Assembly: GCA_027031305.1 (NCBI GenBank)
Contig: JALVRJ010000228.1
Location: 1-13,708, forward strand
DNA length: 13,708 nucleotides
Direction: 5' to 3'
Source of the DNA: Hyphomicrobiales bacterium
GTDB taxonomy: Bacteria; Pseudomonadota; Alphaproteobacteria; Rhizobiales; Aestuariivirgaceae
Part shown: one piece after another, positions 6,854 through 13,708 of the stretch
How the letters are laid out: each line of letters starts with the position of its first letter
How positions within the stretch are numbered: position 1 is the stretch's first letter
The notes under the pieces: model-generated
Told to the model about the DNA's origin: nothing
The model's input: the letters and a program-made list of their open reading frames with translations, nothing else
The model's database searches: none
Position numbers and translations under genes: made by a program

Positions 6854-6859
6854 TATATT
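6854..6859 (+). promoter_or_regulatory. Possible -10 element for the YARHG gene
   Basis: TATATT matches the -10 consensus at 5 of 6 and lies 37 bases before the ATG at 6897. No clear -35 is seen 16-18 bases upstream. A small dyad, TTCCA-GCTCA-TGGAA (6819-6833), lies just before it and could be an activator or repressor site. Confidence 0.3.
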
Positions 6860-6896
6860 TTCTTGCCGGGGGCTTTCCCGTGCAGGAAACCGAGCC

Positions 6897-7202
6897 ATGC
6901 GCAAGCTGTTGCTGGCATTGGCCGTCACGCCGTTCCTGACATTGGCGGCCGTGGCGGACGTTTTTCCCGGATCCTCGAATTATTACCTCACGGAAGCGGA
7001 TCTGAGGGGGCTGTCGTGCTTTGACCTGTGGGTGGCGCGTAACGAGATCTACGCGCGCAACGGCTATTGCTTCCGCACCCGCCGGGCGCGGCGGTATTTC
7101 GGCAATGTCGGGTGCTGGACCCGCAACCCGCGCCTGAATCGCTTCGAACGGCACAACGTGGCGCTCATCCGCCGCGAGGAGCGCTGGCGTGGCTGTCGCT
7201 GA
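6897..7202 (+). CDS. Small secreted YARHG-domain protein with four cysteines
   Basis: A 101-residue protein. Residues 1-20 are a signal peptide (MRKLLLALAVTPFLTLAAVA, cleavage likely before Asp21), so the mature part of about 81 residues is periplasmic or outside. It is a YARHG domain (named for its motif, here YARNG at 52-56) with the usual pattern ARNEIYARNG, a downstream YFG, then an Arg-rich end. Cysteines at 41, 58, 73 and 100 are the only ones, so two disulfides are possible. The mature protein is strongly basic. The domain has no established biochemical function. AGGA (6884-6887), 9 bases upstream, supports the start. It follows lolD by 118 bases and faces cobD; nothing in the neighbours shows its role, although the Lol genes and the nearby Slt share the envelope location. 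Confidence 0.82.
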   Translation: MRKLLLALAVTPFLTLAAVADVFPGSSNYYLTEADLRGLSCFDLWVARNEIYARNGYCFRTRRARRYFGNVGCWTRNPRLNRFERHNVALIRREERWRGCR

Positions 7203-7251
7203 GGAATGACATTGGAGCTCGTTGGCGTCATGCCGGCTTGCAAAAGCGTGG

Positions 7252-7270
7252 GCCGGTGCATGGCGCCGGC
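7252..7270 (-). terminator. Hairpin between the convergent YARHG and cobD genes, possible terminator
   Basis: GCCGGTGC (7252-7259) and GCGCCGGC (7263-7270) form an 8-pair stem with one wobble pair and a three-base loop. There is no T-run on the plus side. On the minus side a short CTTTT follows about 6 bases after the stem, so it might end cobD transcripts. The lack of a proper T-run keeps confidence low. The rest of the 152-base gap between the genes shows nothing else. Confidence 0.35.
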
Positions 7271-7354
7271 GTCTCCGTTCAAACTCCCGATCATGAGAAG
7301 CAAGAAGTTGGATGAGGACGCGGAATGGGGGGTGGTCCTTCGTGCATTCTGGTG

Positions 7355-8356
7355 TCAGTGGAAGATGGCGGGCGTGTCCGCCGCCAGGGCGAGCAGGACC
7401 ATCAGGGCCATGATGGCCGCCACGAGCCACAACATGCGCTCGTGCAGGACCAGGGCGGCTTCGATGTCGGCGCGCGACAGGTCCTTTCGTCCATCGCCCA
7501 GCCACGGAAAGTCGACCACGCGGCCGGCATAGCTGCGGGGGCCACCCAGGCGGATGTCCAGGGCGCCGGCCATGGCCGATTCCGGCCAGCCGGCGTTTGG
7601 CGAGACATGCTTGCGGGCGTCGCGCCAGGAGGTGGCGAGCGTGCGCCTGCCGGCCTTCACGCCCTTGAAGAGGGTGGCGGCGAGTGCATAGAGCAGGCTG
7701 GTGAGACGGGCGGGGATGATGTTCAGCGCGTCGTCGAGCCGCGCGGCGGCCTTGCCGAAGTGGGCGTGTCGGTCGTCCAGGTGGCCGATCATGCTGTCGG
7801 CGGTATTGACCAGCTTGTAGACGACGATTCCCGGCAGCCCCAGCACGGCCAGCCAGAACAGCGGCGCGATGATGCCGTCGGAGGCGTTTTCGGCCAGGCT
7901 TTCCACCGTGGCGTGGGCGATCTCGCTTTCATCGAAGCGTGCGGTATCGCGTCCGACGATCATCGAAAGCGCCCGGCGGGCCGGCGACAGGTCGCCAGAG
8001 GCGCGCGCATCGAGCGCGTCAATGATGGCCCGCACGTGTTCCGTCAGCGATCTTTGCGCCAGCAGGGTGCTGGCCAACACGCCTTGCGCCCACCACGGCA
8101 GCCAGCGGCCGATAAGCCACGCCAGCCCGCCCCAGAAGACGACGAGCGCCAGCATGACGAGCGCGCCCAGGACCACTCGCGCCGCCGGTGGCAGGGTGGA
8201 GCGGTTGAAGCGGGCGTCAGCCCACGCGATCATGGCTCCCATCCATTCCACCGGGTGGCCCACGGCGCGTTGCAACGCCCGCGGATAGCCGAACGCGCGT
8301 TCTATCAGCAGGGCCAGAAGCGCGGTCACGAGGTGCATTATCAGCGGCTTGTCCAT
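7355..8356 (-). CDS. cobD: Adenosylcobinamide-phosphate synthase CobD/CbiB
   Basis: A 333-residue inner-membrane protein of the cobalamin pathway. It joins adenosylcobyric acid to (R)-1-amino-2-propanol or its phosphate, giving adenosylcobinamide or its phosphate. Motifs seen: HPVEWMG at 34-40, [10 protein letters not shown] at 152-161, NTADSMIG at 184-191, and [15 protein letters not shown] at 252-265. There are hydrophobic segments near 5-20, 62-85, 162-180 and 308-327. The length is normal. The start at 8356 has only a weak GGAAA upstream; a second ATG at 8338 would still leave the family core whole. It is alone, with no other cobalamin gene in the window and no cobalamin riboswitch visible in the 104 bases before it. 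It diverges from gpt and converges on the YARHG gene. Note that E. coli/Salmonella cbiB is this gene, and Salmonella cobD is a different enzyme. Confidence 0.93.
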   Translation of the reverse strand: MDKPLIMHLVTALLALLIERAFGYPRALQRAVGHPVEWMGAMIAWADARFNRSTLPPAARVVLGALVMLALVVFWGGLAWLIGRWLPWWAQGVLASTLLAQRSLTEHVRAIIDALDARASGDLSPARRALSMIVGRDTARFDESEIAHATVESLAENASDGIIAPLFWLAVLGLPGIVVYKLVNTADSMIGHLDDRHAHFGKAAARLDDALNIIPARLTSLLYALAATLFKGVKAGRRTLATSWRDARKHVSPNAGWPESAMAGALDIRLGGPRSYAGRVVDFPWLGDGRKDLSRADIEAALVLHERMLWLVAAIMALMVLLALAADTPAIFH

Positions 8357-8447
8357 CGAGGATTTCCGTTGCCCCGGAGCGGCGGGTTGGCTATGTGTCG
8401 GCCAGTTCCCATCCTTTAATCATCCCGCATACATCATCCATCGGCGC

Positions 8448-8453
8448 GAGGGA
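8448..8453 (+). promoter_or_regulatory. Ribosome binding site of gpt, decides the start
   Basis: GAGGGA lies 7 bases before the ATG at 8461. It favours that start over an in-frame GTG at 8395, which would add 22 residues with no family match. Confidence 0.65.
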
Positions 8454-8460
8454 AACGGTC

Positions 8461-8970
8461 ATGTCCGATCAGACGGAAAAGGAACGGCGTTACGAAAAGG
8501 GCTTTCCTGTCTCGTGGGATCAGTTCCACCGCGACGCGCGCGCGTTGGCCTGGAGGCTGGCGGAGAAGGGGCCGTTTTCGGCCGTGCTGGCGATTACCCG
8601 CGGCGGCCTGGTGCCGGCGGCCATTGTCGCGCGCGAGCTGAACATGCGTGAGATCGAAACCATCGGCATCGCCTCCTATGACTTCGACAGGCAGGGCGAG
8701 CTGCGCCTGATAAAGGAGGCGGCCGGGAAATACCTGCGCGATGGCGGGCGGGGCATCCTCGTGGTGGACGACCTGGTGGACACGGGCAAGACGCTGGCCT
8801 TCGTGCGCGATATGCTGCCCGAGGCGCACTTCGCCTGCGTCTATGCCAAGCCGGCGGGCGTGGAGCTGGTGGATACCTTCATCACGGAGGTGTCGCAGGA
8901 CACCTGGATCTACCTGCCGTGGGACATGGCGCTGCAATTCGCCCCGCCCATCCGCGCCGGCGGCGAGTGA
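8461..8970 (+). CDS. gpt: Xanthine (guanine) phosphoribosyltransferase Gpt
   Basis: A 169-residue type I phosphoribosyltransferase for purine salvage, making XMP and GMP from xanthine or guanine and PRPP in the cytosol. It aligns by eye with E. coli Gpt (152 residues). Matches are [16 protein letters not shown] at 45-60, the PRPP-binding loop [11 protein letters not shown] at 101-111, [12 protein letters not shown] at 129-140, and the purine-contacting [10 protein letters not shown] at 147-156. It is longer than E. coli Gpt at the N-terminus by about a dozen residues. It is divergent from cobD (104-base gap) and convergent with the transglycosylase gene (42-base gap), hence probably transcribed alone. 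I could not recognise a convincing promoter in the 104-base gap. Specificity for xanthine against guanine cannot be told from sequence alone. Confidence 0.92.
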   Translation: MSDQTEKERRYEKGFPVSWDQFHRDARALAWRLAEKGPFSAVLAITRGGLVPAAIVARELNMREIETIGIASYDFDRQGELRLIKEAAGKYLRDGGRGILVVDDLVDTGKTLAFVRDMLPEAHFACVYAKPAGVELVDTFITEVSQDTWIYLPWDMALQFAPPIRAGGE

Positions 8971-9012
8971 CGCGCCTCTCGTTCACCGAGCGGTTTTGCG
9001 GTTCCGGTGCGC

Positions 9013-11235
9013 TCAGCACTTCCTTATGAGATCGTCGATGCCATTGGCGCCACCGCCACAGGCGTCACCACCGGCGGGCCGGGGGCTGCCGCGCGGCGTG
9101 GTGGGGATGGTGGAAGCCGGCCTTCGCGTCCTGGGCGGGCTGGAGGGCTTGCCCTTGCCGCCGCGCAAGACCAGTTCGCGCCAGCCGGGCACGCCGCGCC
9201 ACAAATCCCTGGAAATGGGAATCATCGGCCGCTTCAGGCGTGTGCGATAGACATGCACGCCCTGCAAGACCTTCTGCACGTAGTTGCGCGTTTCGGTGAT
9301 GGGAATCAGCTCCACCCATTCCACCGGGTCGGGGGAGCCGGTGCGCAGGTCGCCATAGGCCTTCAACCACTTGCGCACGTTGCCGCCGCCAGCGTTGTAG
9401 GCGGCGAAGGCCAATGCGTAGGAGCCGCCGAAGTTTTCCATGACACGGGCCAGGTGGTGGCGGCCCAGCAGGAGATTGTAGGCGGGGCGGGTGGTGAGCC
9501 ATGCGCGGTTATAGCGAACGCGCAGATGACGGGCCTCCAGCCGCGCCGTTGCGGGCATGAGCTGCATCAGTCCCTGGGCTCCGACGTGACTGCCAGCTGT
9601 GTGATCGAATTCGCTCTCCTGGCGGATCAGCGCCAGCACCACGGGCAATTCGAGGGTGTTCTCGCGGCTCTTGTGCGGGGGCAGGGCCCTCAGGGGATAG
9701 CCGTAATTGTCGATGTCGATACCGCGGCTGCCGGCGGCCTTGGCCAGGCGCACGGCGTTGGCGGGCCCGGAAGCGTCCCACAGCAGCGAGGCGGCGGCGG
9801 CCAACTCCACCGGCTTGTGAAAGGAATAGGCCAGCGGCCAGACGAAACCGCGCAGCAGCCGCCTGTTGCCTGCGCGCGCCAGCAGGCGCACGGCCTTGCC
9901 AAGCTCGTGGCCTTGCACCTTGCACCTGGCAGCTGGTGTCGGCCAGGCCATTTTCAGCGGGATGGGTCTGTGGCCAAGGCCGAGCTTCTCGCGCGAGAGC
10001 AGGCCGTAATAGACGGTGGGGGTGAGGGCGGAAGCCTGGTAGGCGCGGCGCGCGCCGGCCAGGTCGCCAAGCCTTTCGCGGGCGCGCCCCACCCAATACC
10101 AGCCCTTGGCCTTCCAGGTGCGGCTTTTGGCCAATTTCGGCAGGCGCAGGAAATGTTTCAAGGCGGTCTTTGGCCGTCCCAGCTTTTCGAAGGCGATGAA
10201 GCCGGCCAGGAACTCGCCGCGAAAGGCTGGTTTGCCGGGCCTGGAGAAGCCATGGCTGGCGGCGAGCCGGTAGGCATCCGGCCAATGACGGCGATACCGG
10301 TTGGCCAGCAGGTAGCGGGCGACGAGGCGCTTTTCCGTCCACCATTGCTCGGGAGCCAGCAGGTGGGCGTGCGAGGTCGGCAGGCCCTTGAGCACGGACA
10401 GGGCCTTCAACATCTGGCCCGTCTTGCGGTAATAGCGGGCGAGGGCGTAGCGCACGACCTGCTTGCCGCGCATGGCTGCGGGAAGGGCGCGGTATTGCGC
10501 CAGGGCTCCGCGCTGGCGGCGCATGAGGGCGCGGGCGGCGGCGGCGGCCCGGCGATAGGCCGAAGGCATGTGGCGGGCGAATTGCACGGCATGGCGCGTT
10601 TTCTGGGCCATGATGAGGCGCCACAGGCGGGCGGCGTCATCACTGGCATTCAGCAATGCGTCAAGGCCGGCGTGCTTGCGCACATAGGCTTCGGCGGTGG
10701 TGGGCAGGGAGGCGCGGCGCCAGGCCTTCTTCAGTGCCGCGCGAGCCTGTTCGCGCTTGCCAATACTCAACAAATGGCGCGCCAGCGCCACCATCCCGGC
10801 GGCGCTGCGTGGCTTGTTGCGGGAGAAATAGCTGGCGAGATCGGCGTTCGAGCCGTCGAGCAACAGCTTCAGCTCGCCCATGGCGCGGAAAGTGCCCGCC
10901 ATCGGCCAGCGCGGATTTTGCAGCGCGAAGGAAAGGAGCTGCGCGGCGCTGGCCTGACGCAAATTGCGACGCAGCCACAGCCAATGCGCCGTCTTGCGGG
11001 TGGCGGCGTCGTTGCCCGCCAGCGCAAGTGCCCGGGCAAGGCGGCCCTTGTCCGCCGCCTTGACGGCGGCGATGGCATTGGAGCCAAGGCCGGAGGAGGC
11101 GCAGGCAGCCGCGTGCGCCACGGGCGTCGTCGCCGCGAAATGCGTCAGGGCGGCCAAGCCCATGAGCGCGGCCGTGGCCAACGCCCTTGGCAAAAGAAGA
11201 AAATCTTGTCGCAAGCCCCCGGAAGTTTGCTTCAT
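9013..11235 (-). CDS. slt: Soluble lytic murein transglycosylase (Slt family)
   Basis: A 740-residue periplasmic enzyme that cleaves the MurNAc-GlcNAc bond of peptidoglycan, forming 1,6-anhydroMurNAc ends. The start at 11235 gives a clear signal peptide (positive MKQTSGGLRQ, a hydrophobic stretch, then PVAHA before Ala). An in-frame start at 11307 would put 24 polar residues before it. Residues about 50-500 are Ala/Arg/Leu-rich helical repeats, as in the superhelical ring of Slt70. The C-terminal lysozyme-like domain has catalytic Glu540 in LIRQESEF, then GAQGLMQLMPATA, and AFAAYNAGGGNVRKW further on. The last 50 residues or so are Pro/Gly/Arg-rich, ending in a cysteine, and look disordered. 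E. coli Slt70 is about 645 residues. The gene diverges from dapA, which makes a peptidoglycan precursor, a common pairing in alphaproteobacteria. Confidence 0.93.
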   Translation of the reverse strand: MKQTSGGLRQDFLLLPRALATAALMGLAALTHFAATTPVAHAAACASSGLGSNAIAAVKAADKGRLARALALAGNDAATRKTAHWLWLRRNLRQASAAQLLSFALQNPRWPMAGTFRAMGELKLLLDGSNADLASYFSRNKPRSAAGMVALARHLLSIGKREQARAALKKAWRRASLPTTAEAYVRKHAGLDALLNASDDAARLWRLIMAQKTRHAVQFARHMPSAYRRAAAAARALMRRQRGALAQYRALPAAMRGKQVVRYALARYYRKTGQMLKALSVLKGLPTSHAHLLAPEQWWTEKRLVARYLLANRYRRHWPDAYRLAASHGFSRPGKPAFRGEFLAGFIAFEKLGRPKTALKHFLRLPKLAKSRTWKAKGWYWVGRARERLGDLAGARRAYQASALTPTVYYGLLSREKLGLGHRPIPLKMAWPTPAARCKVQGHELGKAVRLLARAGNRRLLRGFVWPLAYSFHKPVELAAAASLLWDASGPANAVRLAKAAGSRGIDIDNYGYPLRALPPHKSRENTLELPVVLALIRQESEFDHTAGSHVGAQGLMQLMPATARLEARHLRVRYNRAWLTTRPAYNLLLGRHHLARVMENFGGSYALAFAAYNAGGGNVRKWLKAYGDLRTGSPDPVEWVELIPITETRNYVQKVLQGVHVYRTRLKRPMIPISRDLWRGVPGWRELVLRGGKGKPSSPPRTRRPASTIPTTPRGSPRPAGGDACGGGANGIDDLIRKC

Positions 11236-11256
11236 GTGCTCCGTGTCCAGATAATT

Positions 11257-11274
11257 CGGCAGTGCGTTCTGCCG
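11257..11274. promoter_or_regulatory. Perfect inverted repeat just upstream of slt
   Basis: CGGCAG (11257-11262) and CTGCCG (11269-11274) are separated by 6 bases and lie 22 bases upstream of the slt start codon. It may be an operator for slt or a hairpin in its leader; no known regulator site is recognised. Confidence 0.35.
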
Positions 11275-11576
11275 GGCATGTGGCTGGAATGGAAAAATGT
11301 CGCCCAAGCGCCGCCATCCTTGCGCCGAATTGCGGCAAAGCCGTGATGCCGCCGTCGCTCCGGGCGCGCTCTTGCCGCCCCCGGCGCGATGTGATTAAGC
11401 TCGCCTTCGGGCAGGATGGCCATGGTGCCCGGGCTTTCCATGCTTGGCGTGGACGATTCTCTCCATGCCAGCCAAGTGGACAGTGTGGGCGTTCATGGTT
11501 AACGAATGGTTGCGGCCGGGTGTGGTCGCGCCAAGCATCATGTTCCTTCTGGAACAGGGCAGAGGAGTGAAGCGTC
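11275..11576. other. Divergent intergenic region between slt and dapA
   Basis: This is the main part of the 341-base non-coding gap that must hold promoters for both genes. No convincing -35/-10 pair is seen for either. Two hairpins are visible. The first is CTTGGC (11443-11448) with GCCAAG (11471-11476), with TGGA and TCCA pairing further in. The second, TGTTCC-TTCT-GGAACA (11541-11556), lies 5 bases before the dapA ribosome binding site GAGGAG at 11562-11567 and could affect its translation. No small gene with a good start is supported. Confidence 0.4.
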
Positions 11577-12473
11577 GTGGACACATCCCGGATCAAGGGC
11601 TCCATTCCGGCCATCGTCACGCCAATGACGGACGACGGCGCGGTGGACGAGGCGGCCTTGCGGCGCCTGGTGGACTGGCATGTCGAGCAGGGATCGCACG
11701 GCATCGTGGCGGTGGGCACCACCGGCGAATCGCCGACGCTTGATCATGACGAGCACAAGCGGGTGGTGGAGATCATCATCGAACAGGCGGCGGGGCGGCT
11801 GCCGGTCATCGCCGGCACGGGTTCGAACTCCACGGACGAGGCCGTGGAGCTGACGCGGCACGCGGCCGGAGCGGGGGCGGACGCGGCTCTGGTGGTGGTG
11901 CCGTATTACAACAAGCCGACGCAGGCCGGGCTATACGCGCATTTCCGCGTCGTCGCCGAGGCGACGCCGGACCTGCCCATTCTCATTTACAACGTGCCGG
12001 GGCGCACGGTGACGGACATTTCCAACGAGACCATCGTCAGGCTGGCCAAGGAGATGCCGAACATCGTCGGCATCAAGGATGCCTCGGGCGATTTGAATCG
12101 GCCCTCCCTGCTGCGGCTGGAGCTGGGGGAAGAGTTCATCCAGCTGTCCGGCGAGGATGGCACGGCACTGGGCTTCAACGCCCATGGCGGTCGCGGCTGC
12201 ATCTCGGTGACGGCCAACGTGGCGCCGGCGCTGTGCGCCGAGTTCCAGGAGGCCATGCTGGCCGGCGATTACGCCAGGGCGCTGGCGCTACAGGACAGGC
12301 TGATGCCGTTGCACAAGGCGCTGTTCGTGGAAACCTCGCCGGGACCGGTGAAGTATGCCTGCTCGTTGCTGGGGCTGTGTTCACCCTTCGCGCGGCTGCC
12401 GATGGTGGAGATCGCCGATACGTCCAAGCGGGCGGTGGAGGCCGCCATGCGCCATGCCGGGCTGCTGAGCTGA
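11577..12473 (+). CDS. dapA: 4-hydroxy-tetrahydrodipicolinate synthase DapA
   Basis: A 298-residue class I aldolase-fold enzyme that condenses pyruvate with aspartate semialdehyde. This is the first committed step to lysine and meso-diaminopimelate for peptidoglycan. Active-site residues are in place: Thr48-Thr49 in GTTGES, Tyr111 in PYYNKP, Tyr138 and Arg143 in IYNVPGR, and the Schiff-base Lys167 in GIKDASGD. The length is standard. The start is a GTG at 11577 with GAGGAG 9 bases upstream, giving [17 protein letters not shown], the expected N-terminus. smpB follows after 55 bases, so the two are probably co-transcribed. Slt is divergent on the other side. Confidence 0.96.
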   Translation: MDTSRIKGSIPAIVTPMTDDGAVDEAALRRLVDWHVEQGSHGIVAVGTTGESPTLDHDEHKRVVEIIIEQAAGRLPVIAGTGSNSTDEAVELTRHAAGAGADAALVVVPYYNKPTQAGLYAHFRVVAEATPDLPILIYNVPGRTVTDISNETIVRLAKEMPNIVGIKDASGDLNRPSLLRLELGEEFIQLSGEDGTALGFNAHGGRGCISVTANVAPALCAEFQEAMLAGDYARALALQDRLMPLHKALFVETSPGPVKYACSLLGLCSPFARLPMVEIADTSKRAVEAAMRHAGLLS

Positions 12474-12528
12474 ATCGGGCAGGGTTGGCGCTTTTTGGCC
12501 GGGTGAGGGAACAACGGCGGATACGTTC

Positions 12529-13020
12529 ATGTCTTCGAAAAAGGGTGGCGCGAGGAAATCCGCCGACGGCGGCAAGGTGGTGGCGGAAAACCGCCGCGCG
12601 CGCCATGAATACGAGATCCTGGAAACCTTCGAAGCCGGCCTGGCGCTGCTGGGCACGGAGGTGAAGAGCCTGCGCGAGGGCAGGGCGAACATCGCCGAGG
12701 CCTACGTTTCGCCGGAAGGTGGCGAGCTGTGGCTGATCAACTCGGATATTCCCGAATATCGTTATGGCAACATCAACAACCACGAGCCCCGGCGCAAGCG
12801 CAAGCTGCTGATGCACAAGCGCGAGATCAGGCGTCTGACCGACGAGGTGCAACGCAAGGGCATGACCATCGTGCCGTTGAAGATGTATTTCAATGCGCGG
12901 GGTCTGGTGAAGCTGCTCATTGGCCTGGCCAAGGGGCGCAAGAAACACGACAAGCGGGAAGTGCTGAAACGCCGCGACTGGGAGCGCCAGAAGGCGCGCC
13001 TGATGAAGATGAGCCGGTGA
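12529..13020 (+). CDS. smpB: SsrA (tmRNA)-binding protein SmpB
   Basis: A 163-residue RNA-binding protein that carries tmRNA to stalled ribosomes for trans-translation. It shows the family core: [20 protein letters not shown], then [19 protein letters not shown], and LLMHKREI. The C-terminal tail is very basic ([22 protein letters not shown]) and is expected to act in the decoding centre in place of a tRNA anticodon. The length is normal. The start at 12529 begins MSSKKGG; upstream there is only a weak GGCGG (12516-12520), with a better GAGGGA 18 bases away, so translation may be coupled to dapA. No ssrA gene is seen in the window. Confidence 0.95.
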   Translation: MSSKKGGARKSADGGKVVAENRRARHEYEILETFEAGLALLGTEVKSLREGRANIAEAYVSPEGGELWLINSDIPEYRYGNINNHEPRRKRKLLMHKREIRRLTDEVQRKGMTIVPLKMYFNARGLVKLLIGLAKGRKKHDKREVLKRRDWERQKARLMKMSR

Positions 13021-13023
13021 TTT

Positions 13024-13048
13024 TTCCGCTTGTCGGGGCGGGATTTTT
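13024..13048 (+). terminator. Probable intrinsic terminator after smpB
   Basis: TTCCGC (13024-13029) pairs with GCGGGA (13038-13043), one wobble, around an 8-base loop. TTTTT follows at 13044-13048. It begins 4 bases after the smpB stop codon and separates dapA-smpB from rpsF. Confidence 0.55.
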
Positions 13049-13113
13049 GATTTATTGCAGCGGCTGCATCCGTCCCGGTCGGGGGCTGATGGCAGGGCGT
13101 TTCACGTTTTCCT

Positions 13114-13140
13114 CGGGCCATGATGGTCCGCTCGGATAAT
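13114..13140 (+). promoter_or_regulatory. Possible rpsF promoter: dyad followed by a -10-like GATAAT
   Basis: The near-palindrome CGGGCCA-TGA-TGGTCCG (13114-13130) is followed by GATAAT at 13135-13140, a 5 of 6 match to a -10 box. There is no good -35 at 16-18 bases, since the dyad occupies that place. If used, the transcript would carry a leader of about 180 bases before rpsF. Confidence 0.3.
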
Positions 13141-13248
13141 GGGCGCTTTCGGTGGCTGGCCCACGCGGCGCGGCCGCCGCACTGCCGGAGAGTCTCCGCT
13201 CTGGCCGAATGCCCGCATGGCCTTTCCCGGGCCGGCGGGAGGCTTTGC

Positions 13249-13298
13249 GCCGGGCGATGCGGCATGGAACCGACGGGCGAGCATCGTGCCGCCCGGGC
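13249..13298 (+). promoter_or_regulatory. Possible rpsF leader hairpin (candidate autoregulatory site)
   Basis: In the 305-base gap before rpsF the most structured part is a hairpin. GGCA (13261-13264) pairs with TGCC (13287-13290). Outside it GGGC pairs with GCCC and GCC with GGC, leaving a five-base bulge on the left side. The apical loop region contains GAACCGACGGG. Leaders of rpsF operons in many bacteria carry an S6:S18-binding hairpin with a bulged CCG. Whether this is that element cannot be decided by eye. The rest of the gap holds the smpB terminator and the promoter candidate listed here, plus a small dyad TGCAGC-G-GCTGCA at 13056-13068. Confidence 0.3.
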
Positions 13299-13325
13299 AG
13301 AGAGCAACAAGAGGAAAGGCCGAGA

Positions 13326-13679
13326 ATGCGTTACTACGAGCATGTCTTTCTGCTGCGTCAGGACCTGGGCCCGGCGCAGGCGGAAGCCGTCATCGACGAG
13401 ATGAAGAAAGTCGTCGAGGACAAGGGCGGCAAGGTGAAGAAGGTGGAAAAATGGGGCCTGCGCCCGCTGGCCTACAAGATCGGCAAGAACCGCAAGGCCC
13501 ATTACGTGCTGTTCAATCTGGAGACGCCGCCGGAAGCGGTGGACGAACTGGAGCGCATCGAGCGCATTTCCGACGACGTCATCCGCTTCCTGACCGTGCG
13601 CGTCGACGAGCTGGAGGAAGGCCCCTCCGCCATGATGCGCGAGCAGGAGCGCGGCGGCCGCCGCCGCCCGCGCCAGTAA
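13326..13679 (+). CDS. rpsF: 30S ribosomal protein S6
   Basis: A 117-residue ribosomal protein that binds the central domain of 16S rRNA together with S18. It begins MRYYEHVFLLRQDL and continues with KWGLRPLAYKIGKNRKAHYV, the strongly conserved middle of the S6 family. The end is Glu-rich and then Arg-rich (GGRRRPRQ). The start at 13326 has GAGGAAAGG (13311-13319) 6 bases upstream; longer frames upstream would translate the leader and lack conservation. The window ends 29 bases after the stop; rpsR and rplI usually follow in this operon but are not visible here. Confidence 0.96.
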   Translation: MRYYEHVFLLRQDLGPAQAEAVIDEMKKVVEDKGGKVKKVEKWGLRPLAYKIGKNRKAHYVLFNLETPPEAVDELERIERISDDVIRFLTVRVDELEEGPSAMMREQERGGRRRPRQ

Positions 13680-13708
13680 GGCACTCAGGGCGTTAATTAC
13701 GAACACGC

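Noticed and set aside
7325..8419. A 364-codon plus-strand frame opposite cobD
   Set aside because: cobD motifs on the minus strand are unambiguous. The plus-strand product has the Gly/Gln/Arg/His composition of a shadow frame.
8387..8420. TTGGCT and TTTAAT as a gpt promoter
   Set aside because: The spacing is 22 bases, too long for a sigma-70-type promoter.
8971..9012. A shared terminator between convergent gpt and slt
   Set aside because: The 42-base gap has only short, poor stems around GCGGTTTTGCGG and no T-run after a stable hairpin.
9007..11346. A 779-codon open frame on the plus strand opposite the transglycosylase gene
   Set aside because: The minus strand carries a signal peptide, catalytic motifs and normal family order. 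The plus-strand product is Gly/Gln/His-rich and low-complexity with no recognisable domain.
11815..11835. A tRNA T-loop-like GGGTTCGAACTCC
   Set aside because: It sits in the middle of dapA. No acceptor stem or anticodon arm can be drawn around it, and the bases encode conserved DapA residues (GTGSNST).
13021..13325. A tmRNA (ssrA) gene beside smpB
   Set aside because: I could not find an alanine tRNA-like end pair or a tag-coding segment, in either the one-piece or the two-piece form.

Overview
The window reads as a stretch of core chromosome from a GC-rich alphaproteobacterium. The grounds are the order sufS-sufT-sufA, a short-form prolyl-tRNA synthetase with no room for the editing insertion, a single LolC/E-type permease paired with LolD, and lytic transglycosylase next to dapA and smpB. 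This is inference from family knowledge; there is no rRNA or other direct taxonomic marker. Genus cannot be told from the sequence.

Layout. 1-1918: the 3' end of an iron-sulfur assembly (SUF) operon, with the C-terminal part of SufS, a SufT-like protein with a long extra N-terminus, and SufA. A palindromic intergenic repeat sits between sufT and sufA. 2104-2976: a membrane-anchored protein with a C-terminal helix-hairpin-helix-like (H3TH) domain and an internal duplicated segment. 3010-3174: a non-coding, almost fully palindromic miniature element flanked by TA, followed at once by an intrinsic terminator. 3289-6778: proS-lolC-lolD, tightly spaced and probably one operon (translation, then lipoprotein export). 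6897-7202: a small secreted YARHG-domain protein with four cysteines. 7355-8356 (minus): cobD/cbiB of cobalamin synthesis, convergent with the YARHG gene and divergent from gpt. 8461-8970: gpt, purine salvage. 9013-11235 (minus): a soluble lytic murein transglycosylase. 11577-13020: dapA (lysine and peptidoglycan precursor) and smpB (ribosome rescue). 13326-13679: rpsF after a 305-base leader that carries several possible hairpins.

Most genes are housekeeping. Two envelope themes recur: lipoprotein sorting (LolC/D), and peptidoglycan supply and turnover (DapA, Slt). I see no phage, CRISPR array, tRNA, rRNA, transposase, toxin-antitoxin pair or defence island. The parts least explained by known families are the 165-base palindromic element, the N-terminal half of the SufT-like protein, the H3TH membrane protein and the cysteine-bearing YARHG protein. 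None of these amounts to proof of a new system; they are the best candidates for a second look.
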